The translations under genes and the position numbers were made by a program. Shown piece after piece: positions 34,350 to 43,771 of a stretch of 64,000 nucleotides of DNA (the first letter of the stretch is position 1; the number at the start of each line of letters is the position of its first letter). The DNA comes from Salinibaculum rarum (lineage in GTDB: Archaea; Halobacteriota; Halobacteria; Halobacteriales; Haloarculaceae): NCBI RefSeq assembly GCF_030505615.1, contig NZ_CP129994.1, positions 496,001 to 560,000 on the forward strand. The letters run 5' to 3'. The notes below the pieces were generated by a model. It searched no databases. It worked only from the letters and a program-made list of their open reading frames with translations, and had not been told where the DNA came from.

Positions 34350-35750
34350 TCAGATTTCATCTGGAAGGTTATCGGCAATTCCAGTATCTATGTCGGTGAA
34401 TGGTGCATTTGGGTCAGGTGTTGCACTGTACAGGTGTGAGCTGAAGACTGGGACAACTGTTCCGGGTTGATTGTCTTCAGTAGCATCTGGCCGTGGTGTT
34501 GAAGAAAATTCTGACCCAGGGGCAGGCTGATGATCACTGAAAACGGAGTTTGTGATTTCTTGATACCCTGATATCTGCTGCACAGTACCGAACCACAGCG
34601 GTTCCATTAACTCTTCGTACCCATCAAATGCTCGTTGCGCATCCAGCTGGACAGCTAACCATTGTCGAGCATTTGGTGCATGAACGACAACAGTATCACC
34701 TTTAGCGAGGTCAAATTGGTAGTTAGCTTCTGATTTCCATTGTTGCAAGATGCGTTGTTGATAGAGTCGTTCCAGCACCGTTGAGTCATGTTTTTCACGG
34801 AATCTTACGATATCACTTTCTTCACTGAGATTGATTGGAGTGGAACTGCGCACATACTCGACGACAGGATGGTTTGCCGCCAACAATTCATCCCGTTGGC
34901 GTGGCGTGAGGACATCAAATTCATTGTGAAAACATAGGAGGAGTCCGAGATGGTGGATTCCGACTTCGTTGCGTGTGCTGACACCGGGTACTTCTGCAAC
35001 GATTTCTTGAAAATCCGGTGACCCTACGGTGAGTAACTGTTCGAGAATCCGTGGGGAGTGTGGATGGAGAGTAAAAGCGGGTTCTGCCCAGTTTGCGCGA
35101 AAATTCGGCGGGTCAATCAAGTCTTTTGTGATGGTGTTAGAAGGCGATAAGTCACTGAACAGTTGCTTAGCTGTCTGTTGGAAAGCATGAATGGGGGCTT
35201 CAGCGTCAGTCCCGATTTGCGGGTAGATGTCTTGATCAGACACCTCAAATGAGATTCCATTCACTGATGCAGAAAATATGTCTGGATTCTCCTGATGATA
35301 GGATTCATAGAATAACCGGCGAAGAACTTCTGCGCCGATCGCGGCGTGACTTTGTTCATGGTAGTGCAATACGGGTGTCCAGTCCACATGTTGCACGTTT
35401 AGGTCTGCAAGCGGGTCGTTCAAAAGCACGCGCACAACGTTAAGGAGGTCGGCGTATCGAAGAGTCTCTGTTTCATCAGTTGCCCTGATTTCTGAACCGT
35501 CTAGGATTGTTACATCGACTGGTGTAAGATCGTCGCCACCGCTTGGTTTGAATCTATTTGGGAGTGCAGTAGGATAATACACGTCACCGTCACTAGTAGC
35601 GTAGACGGTGAATTGAAGGACGTCACCAGTGTCAGTTGTGGTCTGATCTAACTGCACGTTGTCATTCGATTGGAGGAGTTGAGAGCTGGTAGACACCGAA
35701 AAGTTCGGCTGTGTCGTGACGTGAAGACAAGTCTGATACGACAGAGGCAT
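34350..35750 (-). CDS. Hypothetical protein, 466 residues, divergent from a type IIG enzyme
   Basis: Family not recognised. The start chosen is the ATG at 35750 (MPLSYQTCLHV), because CCTAACTCATTTACAGG (BRE-TATA, about 35778-35794) lies at leaderless spacing; the frame can extend to 35822. Residues 30-100 are strand-rich, the middle is helical with HYHEQSHAAIGAEVLRRLFYE near residue 130 (an His/Glu cluster that is not a clear HExxH), and there is a later module with YQFDLAKGDTVVVHAPNARQWLAVQL. The C-terminal 60 residues are acidic and disordered. It is transcribed away from the restriction-modification-like gene, about 150 bases apart; association with it is inference from position only. Confidence 0.55.
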   Translation of the reverse strand: MPLSYQTCLHVTTQPNFSVSTSSQLLQSNDNVQLDQTTTDTGDVLQFTVYATSDGDVYYPTALPNRFKPSGGDDLTPVDVTILDGSEIRATDETETLRYADLLNVVRVLLNDPLADLNVQHVDWTPVLHYHEQSHAAIGAEVLRRLFYESYHQENPDIFSASVNGISFEVSDQDIYPQIGTDAEAPIHAFQQTAKQLFSDLSPSNTITKDLIDPPNFRANWAEPAFTLHPHSPRILEQLLTVGSPDFQEIVAEVPGVSTRNEVGIHHLGLLLCFHNEFDVLTPRQRDELLAANHPVVEYVRSSTPINLSEESDIVRFREKHDSTVLERLYQQRILQQWKSEANYQFDLAKGDTVVVHAPNARQWLAVQLDAQRAFDGYEELMEPLWFGTVQQISGYQEITNSVFSDHQPAPGSEFSSTPRPDATEDNQPGTVVPVFSSHLYSATPDPNAPFTDIDTGIADNLPDEI

Positions 35751-35777
35751 CACGGTACAGGAGTGTTTTGGGAGCAC

Positions 35778-35794
35778 CTGTAAATGAGTTAGGT
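35778..35794 (-). promoter_or_regulatory. Promoter (BRE-TATA) of the 466-residue hypothetical
   Basis: The minus strand reads CCTAACTCATTTACAGG, a CTAAC BRE followed by a TATA-like CATTTACA. It is about 29-44 bases upstream of the ATG at 35750 and decides that start. Confidence 0.5.
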
Positions 35795-35899
35795 GGGGTT
35801 GCATGACATTTTGACCCTGCAACCCCTTCGTTTCAATTGGAACTGGGCTACGTTTTTTCCCGGACTACCTACTACTCAAGACTAAGTACGCACCAACCA

Positions 35900-38800
35900 A
35901 TGGAACTCCAAACTCGCCCATGGAAGACACAACAACTCTTCAACGAGTACTACCTCACTGAGCGATTCCTAAACATCGACACTGTCAATCAAACCCCGGA
36001 AGATGAAGTGACCCACCACTTCGAACAAATCAAATCCCTCTATACACCAGACAACACCGCGAACACAGAGAATGAATTCGCACTCGAGGACGCATTCATC
36101 AAGCCAGTCCTCGATATTCTCGGGCACAGTTACGAAACGCAGAAAACAGTGCAAGATTCTTCTCGACGCCCGGACTACGGATTCTTCCCCAGTGATGCTG
36201 CCGCGAATACGGCATTTGAGCGCGATCAACGTGGCGAAGATTTCTACGAAGACGCCGTGGCTGTTGGGGATGCTAAACGATGGGGGCTCGCCCTCGATGA
36301 TGAATACGAGACACGCACATTCGATAACCCCGCCTATCAAATCCACGTCTACCTAGAGGAAACAAAATGCGATTGGGGTATTCTCACGAATGGCCGCCGA
36401 TGGCGTCTCTATTACGAACCCGATAGCTACGATCTTGACACATATTACGAAGTTGATCTTGGGCGGATTATCGAAGCTGAAGACGAAGACGCGTTCAAAT
36501 ACTTCTATTTCTTCTTCCGCCAAGCTGCGTTCACACCCGATGAAAGCGGCACATGCTTCCTTGATAAGGTCTATCAGCAAAGCGCGAGCATCGCTGATGA
36601 GCTCAGCGACGACCTCAAAAACCGCGTATACGATGCCCTTGAAGTGATTGCGACAGGTGTCGTCACCCACCCGGAGAACGACATCGAAAACACGGACGCA
36701 GTTACTATCCAACGCTCGGCATTCTTGCTGTTGTATCGGCTAATGTTCGTGCTGTATGCTGAACACGCAAACGGTCTTCTCCCGGCCGACGACGCAGTGT
36801 ACACAGAGTATTACAGCGTGAACGCGCTCAAACACGACATTGAGGCCGAGTTCGATGCCCCAACTACAGCCTATACGGAGACGCACACACGTCTCTGGGA
36901 CCGTCTCAACAACCTGTTCAGTCTGCTTTCGGACGGAACCACTCCTGAGCCGACCCCAACAGAAGAGATTGATTTGCCAGTGTACGGGAGACGGCTTTTT
37001 GGCACAGACACAGTCCCGGGTGAATTTCTTTCGGAACACGTCATTGGAGATCTTTATCTTGCTCGTGCAATTCAGCTCATTACGCGTGCTGAGACGGCTT
37101 CCGGAAACGAGGTCTTTGTGGACTACAATTCACTCAACATCCAACACCTCGGCAGTATCTACGAGGAATTCATCGAATATGATCTCAAGATTGCAGACGA
37201 GCCACTCATTGAGAACGGGACTGACTACACGCCTGTAACAGACAGCGACAACACGACTCCGGATGTCACCCCCGGCGACGTCTACTTCGTCACCGATAAT
37301 GACCGGCAATCTGCAACAGGTTCTTTCTATACACCAGACGCCGTCACAACAGAAATTGTAGACAGCACCGTCGAAGCAGTACTGGATGAGATTCGCGCTG
37401 AATTAGAGTCTACTGACTCCTATAACACGACGTATGCTGGGGATTTCACGAAACGCGTGCTCGCACTGGATATCGTTGACCCTGCGATGGGAAGCGGGCA
37501 CTTCCTCGTCGGTGTGATCGAGCAACTCGCAGAAGCCATTATGACCGCGCAAAGCCGGCAGATGCAGAAGTCTGATTCGAGGAGTTACTTAGTGCACGAT
37601 ATCGACTGGGCGCGGCGACAAGTCGCACAGAACTGCATCTACGGTGTCGATCGGAATCCATTTGCAGTGCAATTGGCGAAATTGTCAGTGTGGCTCCGCA
37701 CGGGGAGTGATACGGGCCCCCTAGTCTACTTGGATGACAGACTCCGCGTTGGTAACAGCCTTGTTGGGTGGAGTGCCCCTCCCAGTCACATCCCGGAAAA
37801 TGAATCACAGGTTCATACCCCAGCAGACACCAAGACGCCGTCACCGGCAGAACTCAACGCAGCATATTCACCGGCCTCGAGACGCGCTCATGACACCACT
37901 AGTCAAGACTACCACCTCGAAACAGATGGTGGACACGCTGGTCTTCAAGCATTTGTGACTGCTGCGAAAGCACGTTGCTCGCAACCCCCCGATGGGTTGG
38001 ATGATATTGAGGCGGCAATTGCAGCGTCAGAAACTGTGCAGAATCATGGATTCAAACGCGCAGTGAAACTCTATGCGGATACGCAGGTTGCTACCGGATT
38101 CTCCGACTGCGTTGGGGCGGATGCATGTGATGCGGCGTGGGATGTTCTCTGCGGTGATCGGACATTCGACGAAGTCACAGACACCGAGTGGTACGCCGCA
38201 GTCCAAGACGTTGTTGCGGAATATCTCCCGTTCCATTGGTGGGTAGAGTTCCCAGAGGTGTTCGCTGATGCGCTTCTTGATGAGGACACCTCATCGAATC
38301 AACACACACCAACTGAAGATTCGGAAAATGAGTCACCCACTGGAGTTGCAACAGCAGATACGGGGTTCGATGCAGTCATCGGGAATCCGCCACACATGGG
38401 GAGTCAAACAATGCAGGAACACCTCCCACAAGAGGCGGACTACTACCGAGAAGTTTTCACAACCCCTACAGGGAATTTCAATCTGTACGTGCCTTTCGTG
38501 GAGCGTGGCTATACTTTGCTGAATCACGGTGGCTTCCTGGGGTACATCCAACCGCACAAGTTTTTCCACGCTGAATTCGGGGAGCCACTTCGGGAGTTCA
38601 TTGCCACGCACAACGCACTATACCGGGTGATCTCATTCGGCCACTCGCAGGTCTGGGGAGATGTTGCGACATATACGTGCTTGCTGTTTTTGCGTCGTAC
38701 GCGGAATACGCAGTTCGCCTACACTGAAACAACGGTTAACAGACTTGCTGATGGCGAGCTGTCGTTCCGGGGAATCCCTGCGTCTGAGTATGACGCGTCA

Positions 38801-40378
38801 GCGTGGGTATTCCACGACGCCGAAACAACAGCAATTCTGGATACACTCCAATCTGAGGCCACTGAATTTGATGACTTAGCGAATATCTATGTCGGATTGC
38901 AGACGAGCGCTGATTCCGTGTTCATCGTGGAACCAATCGAGGAGAAACTCACCACAACGCAAGTACGCGGTGCTGACGGGGATACTTGGGAGTTTGATAA
39001 ACGAATGTTACGGCCATACCTCTATGGAAAAGATGTCCACCGGTATGAGGAACCGTCTCCACGCAAGTACGTCATTTTCCCATATCGGCGGCCTGATACA
39101 GACAGTACCGCGTCGCTTTCTGCCAGCCACGAAGATGCAAAAGCAGAGTATGAATTCATCCCGGAAGATGAATTAGCTACGCGACACCCACAAGTACATG
39201 AATATCTCACCACGCACAAGGACACACTCCTGAACCGGTCGAAGGTTGACCCAGATCGGTGGTACGATTTCGGCCGACCGCAGAATCTTGAGCGATTTGA
39301 CAAAGAGAAATTGTTGACGCCAAGCATCAGTTACGAATCGAATTTCACTCATGATGAGGTCGGCGTTGCACACAAAGAGAAGGTGTACGGGATCCGACTG
39401 AACGACGATGCCAGTTACACATATCGGAGTCTACTCGCAGTGTTAAACTCGAATATACCGTGGTATTACCTGTTGCAAACAGGGTACACGTTCCGAGATG
39501 GGTTCCGGACATTCAAGACGAAGTATCTCGGTCCGATACCAATTCCAGAAATCACCCCGTCGACGGACGCTGCTCTAACACGAGGCCCCAGTGCCGAAAC
39601 GCGTATCGAAGAGTACCTCAAGGATGCGCCACCAGACACGATACCCCCAGCGGTGTTTGATGAGGTGAATGCAGATGATGGTGAAGTACTAGAAGTCCTT
39701 GATGACTTGGCAGCGCAGATGTTGGAATTACGAGCGGACTATGACGAGCTGTCGGTTGAATTCACAGACCATGTCCCAGTGGATGATCTCACGTATGAGT
39801 CAACACTTGAAGAACGTGCTACGACCGACTTACGAACAGAGCGCAAGTCAATCTTGACGAGTACGCGAGACTCGTTCATGTACGATGGACTTCGCGTTGG
39901 GGATGTCGAAGTTGAATATGAACCCGAGAAAAACCAAGCGAAAGTGTTGATGGCAGCTCGATTCAAACCGGATGATGAAGACGCGGAGACTGACCCATAC
40001 GGATATACAACAACAGATGAGTTGTATCATGTGTTCACGTTGGGAGATGTGAGTGAGTTGGAGGCCGAGTTGTACTGCGAATTTATTCCTCACGCTGTGG
40101 ATGAAGGGAATGGAGTCGCTGGGTTCAGAGAAAAAGCCACTAAATCACATACACTGCTAGACCGGCTTCGCTCACTCCAACTGCCTGCTGTAGACGACGT
40201 CAGGGAAGAGATGCTGAACTTCCGCGCAGTGAAAAACACGAGTATAACGATTGAAACCCGGATTCAGAAGATTGACGCACTCATCGATCAATTGGTGTAT
40301 GGGTTGTATGGCCTATCGGCTACTGAAATATCGACGATCGAAGAAACTGTGTCGAATCACCGTAACCAGAGCGAATGA
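35900..40378 (+). CDS. Type IIG restriction-modification-like protein (nuclease plus N6-adenine methyltransferase)
   Basis: A 1492-residue single-chain enzyme. A PD-(D/E)xK-type nuclease appears near the N-terminus: RPDYGFF near residue 92 and VGDAKRWG near 125. The methyltransferase core follows: SAM-binding motif I DPAMGSGHFL near 526, NPFAVQLAKLSVWL near 593, and catalytic motif IV as NPPH near 828 (family usually NPP[Y/F]). A target-recognition region fills roughly 990-1330. This is the Eco57I/PglX-like layout. No partner (pglZ, brxL, hsdS) is adjacent, so it is probably a stand-alone type IIG system. Start chosen at ATG 35900 (MELQTRPWKTQ); the frame extends to 35837. Confidence 0.88.
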   Translation: MELQTRPWKTQQLFNEYYLTERFLNIDTVNQTPEDEVTHHFEQIKSLYTPDNTANTENEFALEDAFIKPVLDILGHSYETQKTVQDSSRRPDYGFFPSDAAANTAFERDQRGEDFYEDAVAVGDAKRWGLALDDEYETRTFDNPAYQIHVYLEETKCDWGILTNGRRWRLYYEPDSYDLDTYYEVDLGRIIEAEDEDAFKYFYFFFRQAAFTPDESGTCFLDKVYQQSASIADELSDDLKNRVYDALEVIATGVVTHPENDIENTDAVTIQRSAFLLLYRLMFVLYAEHANGLLPADDAVYTEYYSVNALKHDIEAEFDAPTTAYTETHTRLWDRLNNLFSLLSDGTTPEPTPTEEIDLPVYGRRLFGTDTVPGEFLSEHVIGDLYLARAIQLITRAETASGNEVFVDYNSLNIQHLGSIYEEFIEYDLKIADEPLIENGTDYTPVTDSDNTTPDVTPGDVYFVTDNDRQSATGSFYTPDAVTTEIVDSTVEAVLDEIRAELESTDSYNTTYAGDFTKRVLALDIVDPAMGSGHFLVGVIEQLAEAIMTAQSRQMQKSDSRSYLVHDIDWARRQVAQNCIYGVDRNPFAVQLAKLSVWLRTGSDTGPLVYLDDRLRVGNSLVGWSAPPSHIPENESQVHTPADTKTPSPAELNAAYSPASRRAHDTTSQDYHLETDGGHAGLQAFVTAAKARCSQPPDGLDDIEAAIAASETVQNHGFKRAVKLYADTQVATGFSDCVGADACDAAWDVLCGDRTFDEVTDTEWYAAVQDVVAEYLPFHWWVEFPEVFADALLDEDTSSNQHTPTEDSENESPTGVATADTGFDAVIGNPPHMGSQTMQEHLPQEADYYREVFTTPTGNFNLYVPFVERGYTLLNHGGFLGYIQPHKFFHAEFGEPLREFIATHNALYRVISFGHSQVWGDVATYTCLLFLRRTRNTQFAYTETTVNRLADGELSFRGIPASEYDASAWVFHDAETTAILDTLQSEATEFDDLANIYVGLQTSADSVFIVEPIEEKLTTTQVRGADGDTWEFDKRMLRPYLYGKDVHRYEEPSPRKYVIFPYRRPDTDSTASLSASHEDAKAEYEFIPEDELATRHPQVHEYLTTHKDTLLNRSKVDPDRWYDFGRPQNLERFDKEKLLTPSISYESNFTHDEVGVAHKEKVYGIRLNDDASYTYRSLLAVLNSNIPWYYLLQTGYTFRDGFRTFKTKYLGPIPIPEITPSTDAALTRGPSAETRIEEYLKDAPPDTIPPAVFDEVNADDGEVLEVLDDLAAQMLELRADYDELSVEFTDHVPVDDLTYESTLEERATTDLRTERKSILTSTRDSFMYDGLRVGDVEVEYEPEKNQAKVLMAARFKPDDEDAETDPYGYTTTDELYHVFTLGDVSELEAELYCEFIPHAVDEGNGVAGFREKATKSHTLLDRLRSLQLPAVDDVREEMLNFRAVKNTSITIETRIQKIDALIDQLVYGLYGLSATEISTIEETVSNHRNQSE

Positions 40379-40430
40379 CGAGTAGGCGGTTACGGGAGAG
40401 AACTTATGGCTGCGGACCTAGTAAACGCGT

Positions 40431-40598
40431 TTACAGGTCCCGCGGCTGAACCGTCTTCCGGTCGTTTCCTTCTGCACGACGTGCTGCGTCGTCGAGAAGT
40501 TCTTCGACTTCTTCGTTCAGTGCCTCGTAGAAGTCCGAGGACACATTTCGATCATCAAGCTCTTCCTTCACTGCTGCTTTGACTATTAGGTCTGCCAT
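40431..40598 (-). CDS. Small histone-fold (DUF1931-like) protein, 55 residues
   Basis: Starts MADLIVKAAVKEELDDRNV and ends RKTVQPRDL, the conserved sequence of a 55-residue haloarchaeal DUF1931/histone-like protein. A single helix-strand-helix histone fold is expected, probably dimeric. It may bind DNA, but for the haloarchaeal family this is not settled. The longer frame to 40652 adds a non-conserved Gly/Ser-rich leader. TATA CATATAAATG (40625-40634) sits at leaderless spacing to the ATG at 40598. Confidence 0.85.
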   Translation of the reverse strand: MADLIVKAAVKEELDDRNVSSDFYEALNEEVEELLDDAARRAEGNDRKTVQPRDL

Positions 40599-40624
40599 GC
40601 TGCACCCTGTGCTAGACCCGCCTC

Positions 40625-40634
40625 CCATATAAAT
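40625..40634 (-). promoter_or_regulatory. TATA element of the histone-fold gene
   Basis: The minus strand reads CATTTATATG, 27-36 bases upstream of the ATG at 40598, supporting the 55-residue start. Confidence 0.55.
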
Positions 40635-40775
40635 GTATGAGACTTTCCGCAAGAAGTAACGCCAATATCACCCAGAGAGGTACAAAAACGAAGACCATTC
40701 GACCCCGTACTAGTACCACTGCCCACAACGGAAAAAGATCGGTCGAAATTCACGTCACCACCGCCAAGAAAGCGG

Positions 40776-42041
40776 TTATTCCTCTGAGACTGAAACGACC
40801 TTTCCGGCTGCAATCGTCTTCCCCATGTCACGGATGGCAAACGATCCGAGCTCCGGAATGTCATCAGCTGCTTCAAGACTAACCGCCTTCTGCGGACGGA
40901 TTGTGACTACGGCAGCATCTCCAGCTTTGAGAAATTCGGGATCTTCATCAAGGACTTCCCCTGTTGCTGGATCCAGTTTCTTGTCGATGGATTCGAAGGT
41001 CCCTGCAACCTGCGCAGTATGCGCGTGGAACACTGGGGTGTATCCGCGTGTAATAGCACTGGGGTGCTGCATCACTACAATGCGTGCTTGGAACGTCTCC
41101 GGGACAGTTGGCGGGTGTTGTTCCGTCCCCATAACGTCGCCGCGTTGAATGTCGTCATTGGAAACGTGCCGGAGATTCACACCGATGTTGTCACCAGGCA
41201 CGGCTTCAGTAATTTCCTCATGATGCATTTCGATTGACTTCACCTCGCCGCTTTCTCCTGCTGGTTCAAATCGGACGTTTGCTTCCGGTTTTACCGTTCC
41301 AGTTTCAACGCGTCCGACAGCGACCGTGCCAACTCCGTCAATTGAGTACACGTTTTGGACAGGGAGCCGGAACGGGGTGTCTGTTGGTTGTGTTGGTTCA
41401 GGGAGGCTATCTAGTGCTTCCAGAACCGTGTTTCCATCATACCACTCAAGGTCGTCACTTTGTTCAGCGACGTTGTCGCCGTGAAGAGCAGACGCAGGCA
41501 CAAACCGAGTTTTTTCTTCCGGGAATTGCACCTGCGCGAGGAGAGACTTCGTGTCTTCCACGATGTTCGTGTAGTCTTCTTCGCAGTAGTCCACCATGTC
41601 GATCTTATTCACCACAACGATGAGTTCCTCAATCCCGAGGGTGCGGGCAAGGAACACATGTTCGCGGGTCTGTGTTTGGACACCGTTATTGGCAGAGACG
41701 ACCAGCACAGCGTTGTCAGCCTGGCTTGCGCCTGTGATCATGTTCTTCACGAAGTCGCTGTGCCCAGGACAGTCTACGATGGTGAATTCGTAATTACCCG
41801 TCTCGAATTCCTGGTGACCAATATCGATTGTAACCCCGCGGTTACGTTCTTCCTCGAGGCCATCCATCACGTAGGCGAATTCGAAGCCGCCCTTGCCTTT
41901 CTCTTCGGCTTTTTCTTTGTGTTGCTCAATGACGTGTTCGGGGACACTCCCTGTCTCGTAGAGGAGTCGTCCTACGAGTGTACTTTTTCCGTGGTCAACG
42001 TGCCCAATGATGGCCAGATTCTGGTGTGGATTCGCAGACAT
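40776..42041 (-). CDS. tuf: Translation elongation factor EF-1A (aEF1A)
   Basis: GTPase that delivers aminoacyl-tRNA to the ribosome. The 421-residue length and motifs fit: [10 protein letters not shown] (P-loop, about 14-23), the Thr of switch I in [21 protein letters not shown] (G3), NKID (G4) and SALHGDN (G5). G3 is DCPGHSD where archaeal EF-1A usually has DCPGHRD, a divergent detail. The C-terminal beta-barrels end with [19 protein letters not shown]. In many haloarchaea rps10 follows tuf; here a histone-fold gene follows instead. The start ATG is 30 bases from a strong TATA. Confidence 0.97.
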   Translation of the reverse strand: MSANPHQNLAIIGHVDHGKSTLVGRLLYETGSVPEHVIEQHKEKAEEKGKGGFEFAYVMDGLEEERNRGVTIDIGHQEFETGNYEFTIVDCPGHSDFVKNMITGASQADNAVLVVSANNGVQTQTREHVFLARTLGIEELIVVVNKIDMVDYCEEDYTNIVEDTKSLLAQVQFPEEKTRFVPASALHGDNVAEQSDDLEWYDGNTVLEALDSLPEPTQPTDTPFRLPVQNVYSIDGVGTVAVGRVETGTVKPEANVRFEPAGESGEVKSIEMHHEEITEAVPGDNIGVNLRHVSNDDIQRGDVMGTEQHPPTVPETFQARIVVMQHPSAITRGYTPVFHAHTAQVAGTFESIDKKLDPATGEVLDEDPEFLKAGDAAVVTIRPQKAVSLEAADDIPELGSFAIRDMGKTIAAGKVVSVSEE

Positions 42042-42069
42042 CGCTTACACCCCGCCCTATTGTTTCATA

Positions 42070-42079
42070 CTATATAAAC
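42070..42079 (-). promoter_or_regulatory. Strong TATA element of tuf
   Basis: The minus strand reads GGTGTTTATATAGTATG across this position. The TATA core is 29-38 bases upstream of the ATG at 42041, as expected for a highly expressed gene with little or no leader. Confidence 0.7.
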
Positions 42080-42238
42080 ACCTAGTTATTTCCTTGCTTG
42101 AGATCAGACGATTTCATGAAACCACTTTCACAACCGTCCCCATCTCACGACACAATTTCTTTCCAGTGTCTTTCGAGAGTTAGAGATAGCGAATTGTTCT
42201 ACCCCTAGCCACTAAAAGTGAGTACGCCCAATTTGAGT

Positions 42239-43546
42239 ATGTCTAACTGTACTGCCAACGGTTCGTACCTCATCTCCCATGTGAAAGGTGATTCTATGGT
42301 TCCATCGGGCCCAGACAACTTCAACACTCCAGAAAAGAACGCCTCTAATCAGTCGCATCTCCACGAGCGAATACTTGAACACCTTCCCAGGTCACTTTCA
42401 GTTGAAAATACGGAAACGATCGACGCCCCATCTTCCCCAACATCTGCAACACGGTATATTTTCACCACGACAGATGCCAGTGCGCCTGATGCGCACATAG
42501 AGAAGGTAAGAGAATTATTCAATCGACACTCACACCAGATCACCACGACTGAGACTCGATTATACGTCGACGTGTACGCATCTTCCGATGCACCTAGAGA
42601 ACCTCATTCTACTAAAGTAAATAAAAACACTACTAAGACAGTCCCCAATCCCGGGGTTACCACGGACTCTGATGACGCAGAGCCTCAATCACTCCGAGCA
42701 AAATACCCGATTACGAACATCGTAATGTTCGGGTTAACCGTTGTCACCACACTTTTCGCTGGGCTTCGCTGGTACGGAACAGCTGGTCTCTCTTTTGAAG
42801 GTGTCATCACTGTATTACCGTTCATGCTTTCAGTTCTCGGTGTGCTTGGGACACATGAGCTCGGCCATTATGTTGTGAGTCAGTACTACGGCGTTGACGC
42901 GTCATTACCTTACTTCATCCCAATGCCAAATCTTCTTGGAACACTTGGCGCCGTCATTCGGATGGAAAGCGAGGAGATCCCCAGTCGGAAAATTCTGTTT
43001 GATATTGGCATTGCTGGCCCGCTCGCAGGACTTATCGCTACGGTCTTCGTGACAGTTATCGGGTTAACACTCCCTCCCGTGACGCCACCGCCAAGTCTTG
43101 AAGTCCATCTAAACTATCCACCGTTCGTCCAAACTATTGCATGGATGCTCGGTGAACAAACCTCGTATGTCGGCGCAAAGACACCGAATCCCGTGTTGGT
43201 GGGTGCGTGGGCAGGCACCTTCATCACATTCCTGAATCTCTTACCAGTTGGCCAACTCGACGGCGGACACATGATGCGCGCTATTATTGGCCCTGCACAA
43301 CACAAAGTCCAGTTCGCTGTTCCACTTACTCTGGTTTCTCTCGGTGGCGTTGTGACGTTTGTACTGAATTCGCCAGGTATTGTTTGGTTCGTATGGGGAG
43401 TTCTCACGTTGGTGATGCTGACTGGCGGAACAGTTGACCCAGCTGATGAGACACCACTTAACCAGTCTCGCCGCATCTTAGCAGTAGTTACGTTCGGAAT
43501 TGGTGCTCTGTGTTTTGTCCCTGTCCCCGTTTCTTTGCTCTCTTGA
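42239..43546 (+). CDS. Site-2-protease-type (M50) membrane metalloprotease with N-terminal soluble domain
   Basis: A 435-residue protein. The first ~150 residues are soluble, with a small alpha/beta domain around VRELFNRHSHQITTTETRLYVDVY. Six or seven membrane helices follow. HELGHYVVSQ near residue 206 and LPVGQLDGGHMMRAI near residue 340 supply the zinc-site residues. The layout matches the second common haloarchaeal S2P type, which has an N-terminal domain but no PDZ. The start is the ATG at 42239 (MSNCTANGS), about 27 bases from TATA-like CTAAAAGTG; a GTG at 42218 lies inside that TATA region. Confidence 0.9.
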   Translation: MSNCTANGSYLISHVKGDSMVPSGPDNFNTPEKNASNQSHLHERILEHLPRSLSVENTETIDAPSSPTSATRYIFTTTDASAPDAHIEKVRELFNRHSHQITTTETRLYVDVYASSDAPREPHSTKVNKNTTKTVPNPGVTTDSDDAEPQSLRAKYPITNIVMFGLTVVTTLFAGLRWYGTAGLSFEGVITVLPFMLSVLGVLGTHELGHYVVSQYYGVDASLPYFIPMPNLLGTLGAVIRMESEEIPSRKILFDIGIAGPLAGLIATVFVTVIGLTLPPVTPPPSLEVHLNYPPFVQTIAWMLGEQTSYVGAKTPNPVLVGAWAGTFITFLNLLPVGQLDGGHMMRAIIGPAQHKVQFAVPLTLVSLGGVVTFVLNSPGIVWFVWGVLTLVMLTGGTVDPADETPLNQSRRILAVVTFGIGALCFVPVPVSLLS

Positions 43547-43771
43547 GCAGCGAATGGTTGCACCGTGCCCAATTATTCTGTCGAAAGATTCTTTCTGGGT
43601 GTCTCTTCTGAGGTTTGAGGAGTTCCAGTTGGAGACTTGACGAAGAGGCCGTGGCCGATGAGTGCAATTGACACTATAGAACCGGCTATAACTCCCAGAT
43701 TTGTCGGTAGAGCGGTGAAAAGACTGAGAAACGTTGGTATCTGAGGATGGAACTCAGTAGCCCCGACTCAG
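43547..43771. other. Gap between convergent protease and TFB genes with a start-less hydrophobic frame
   Basis: On the minus strand a frame of about 66 codons runs from just after the TFB stop to near 43575. It encodes a hydrophobic helix (LPTNLGVIAGSIVSIALIGHGLFV) and a polar tail. It has no ATG, and its only GTG is inside the helix, so it is either non-coding or a decayed small membrane protein gene. Confidence 0.3.

Noticed and set aside
43575-43771. Small membrane protein gene downstream of tfb
   Set aside because: The frame has a hydrophobic helix but no start codon ahead of it. It is reported only as a possible relic.
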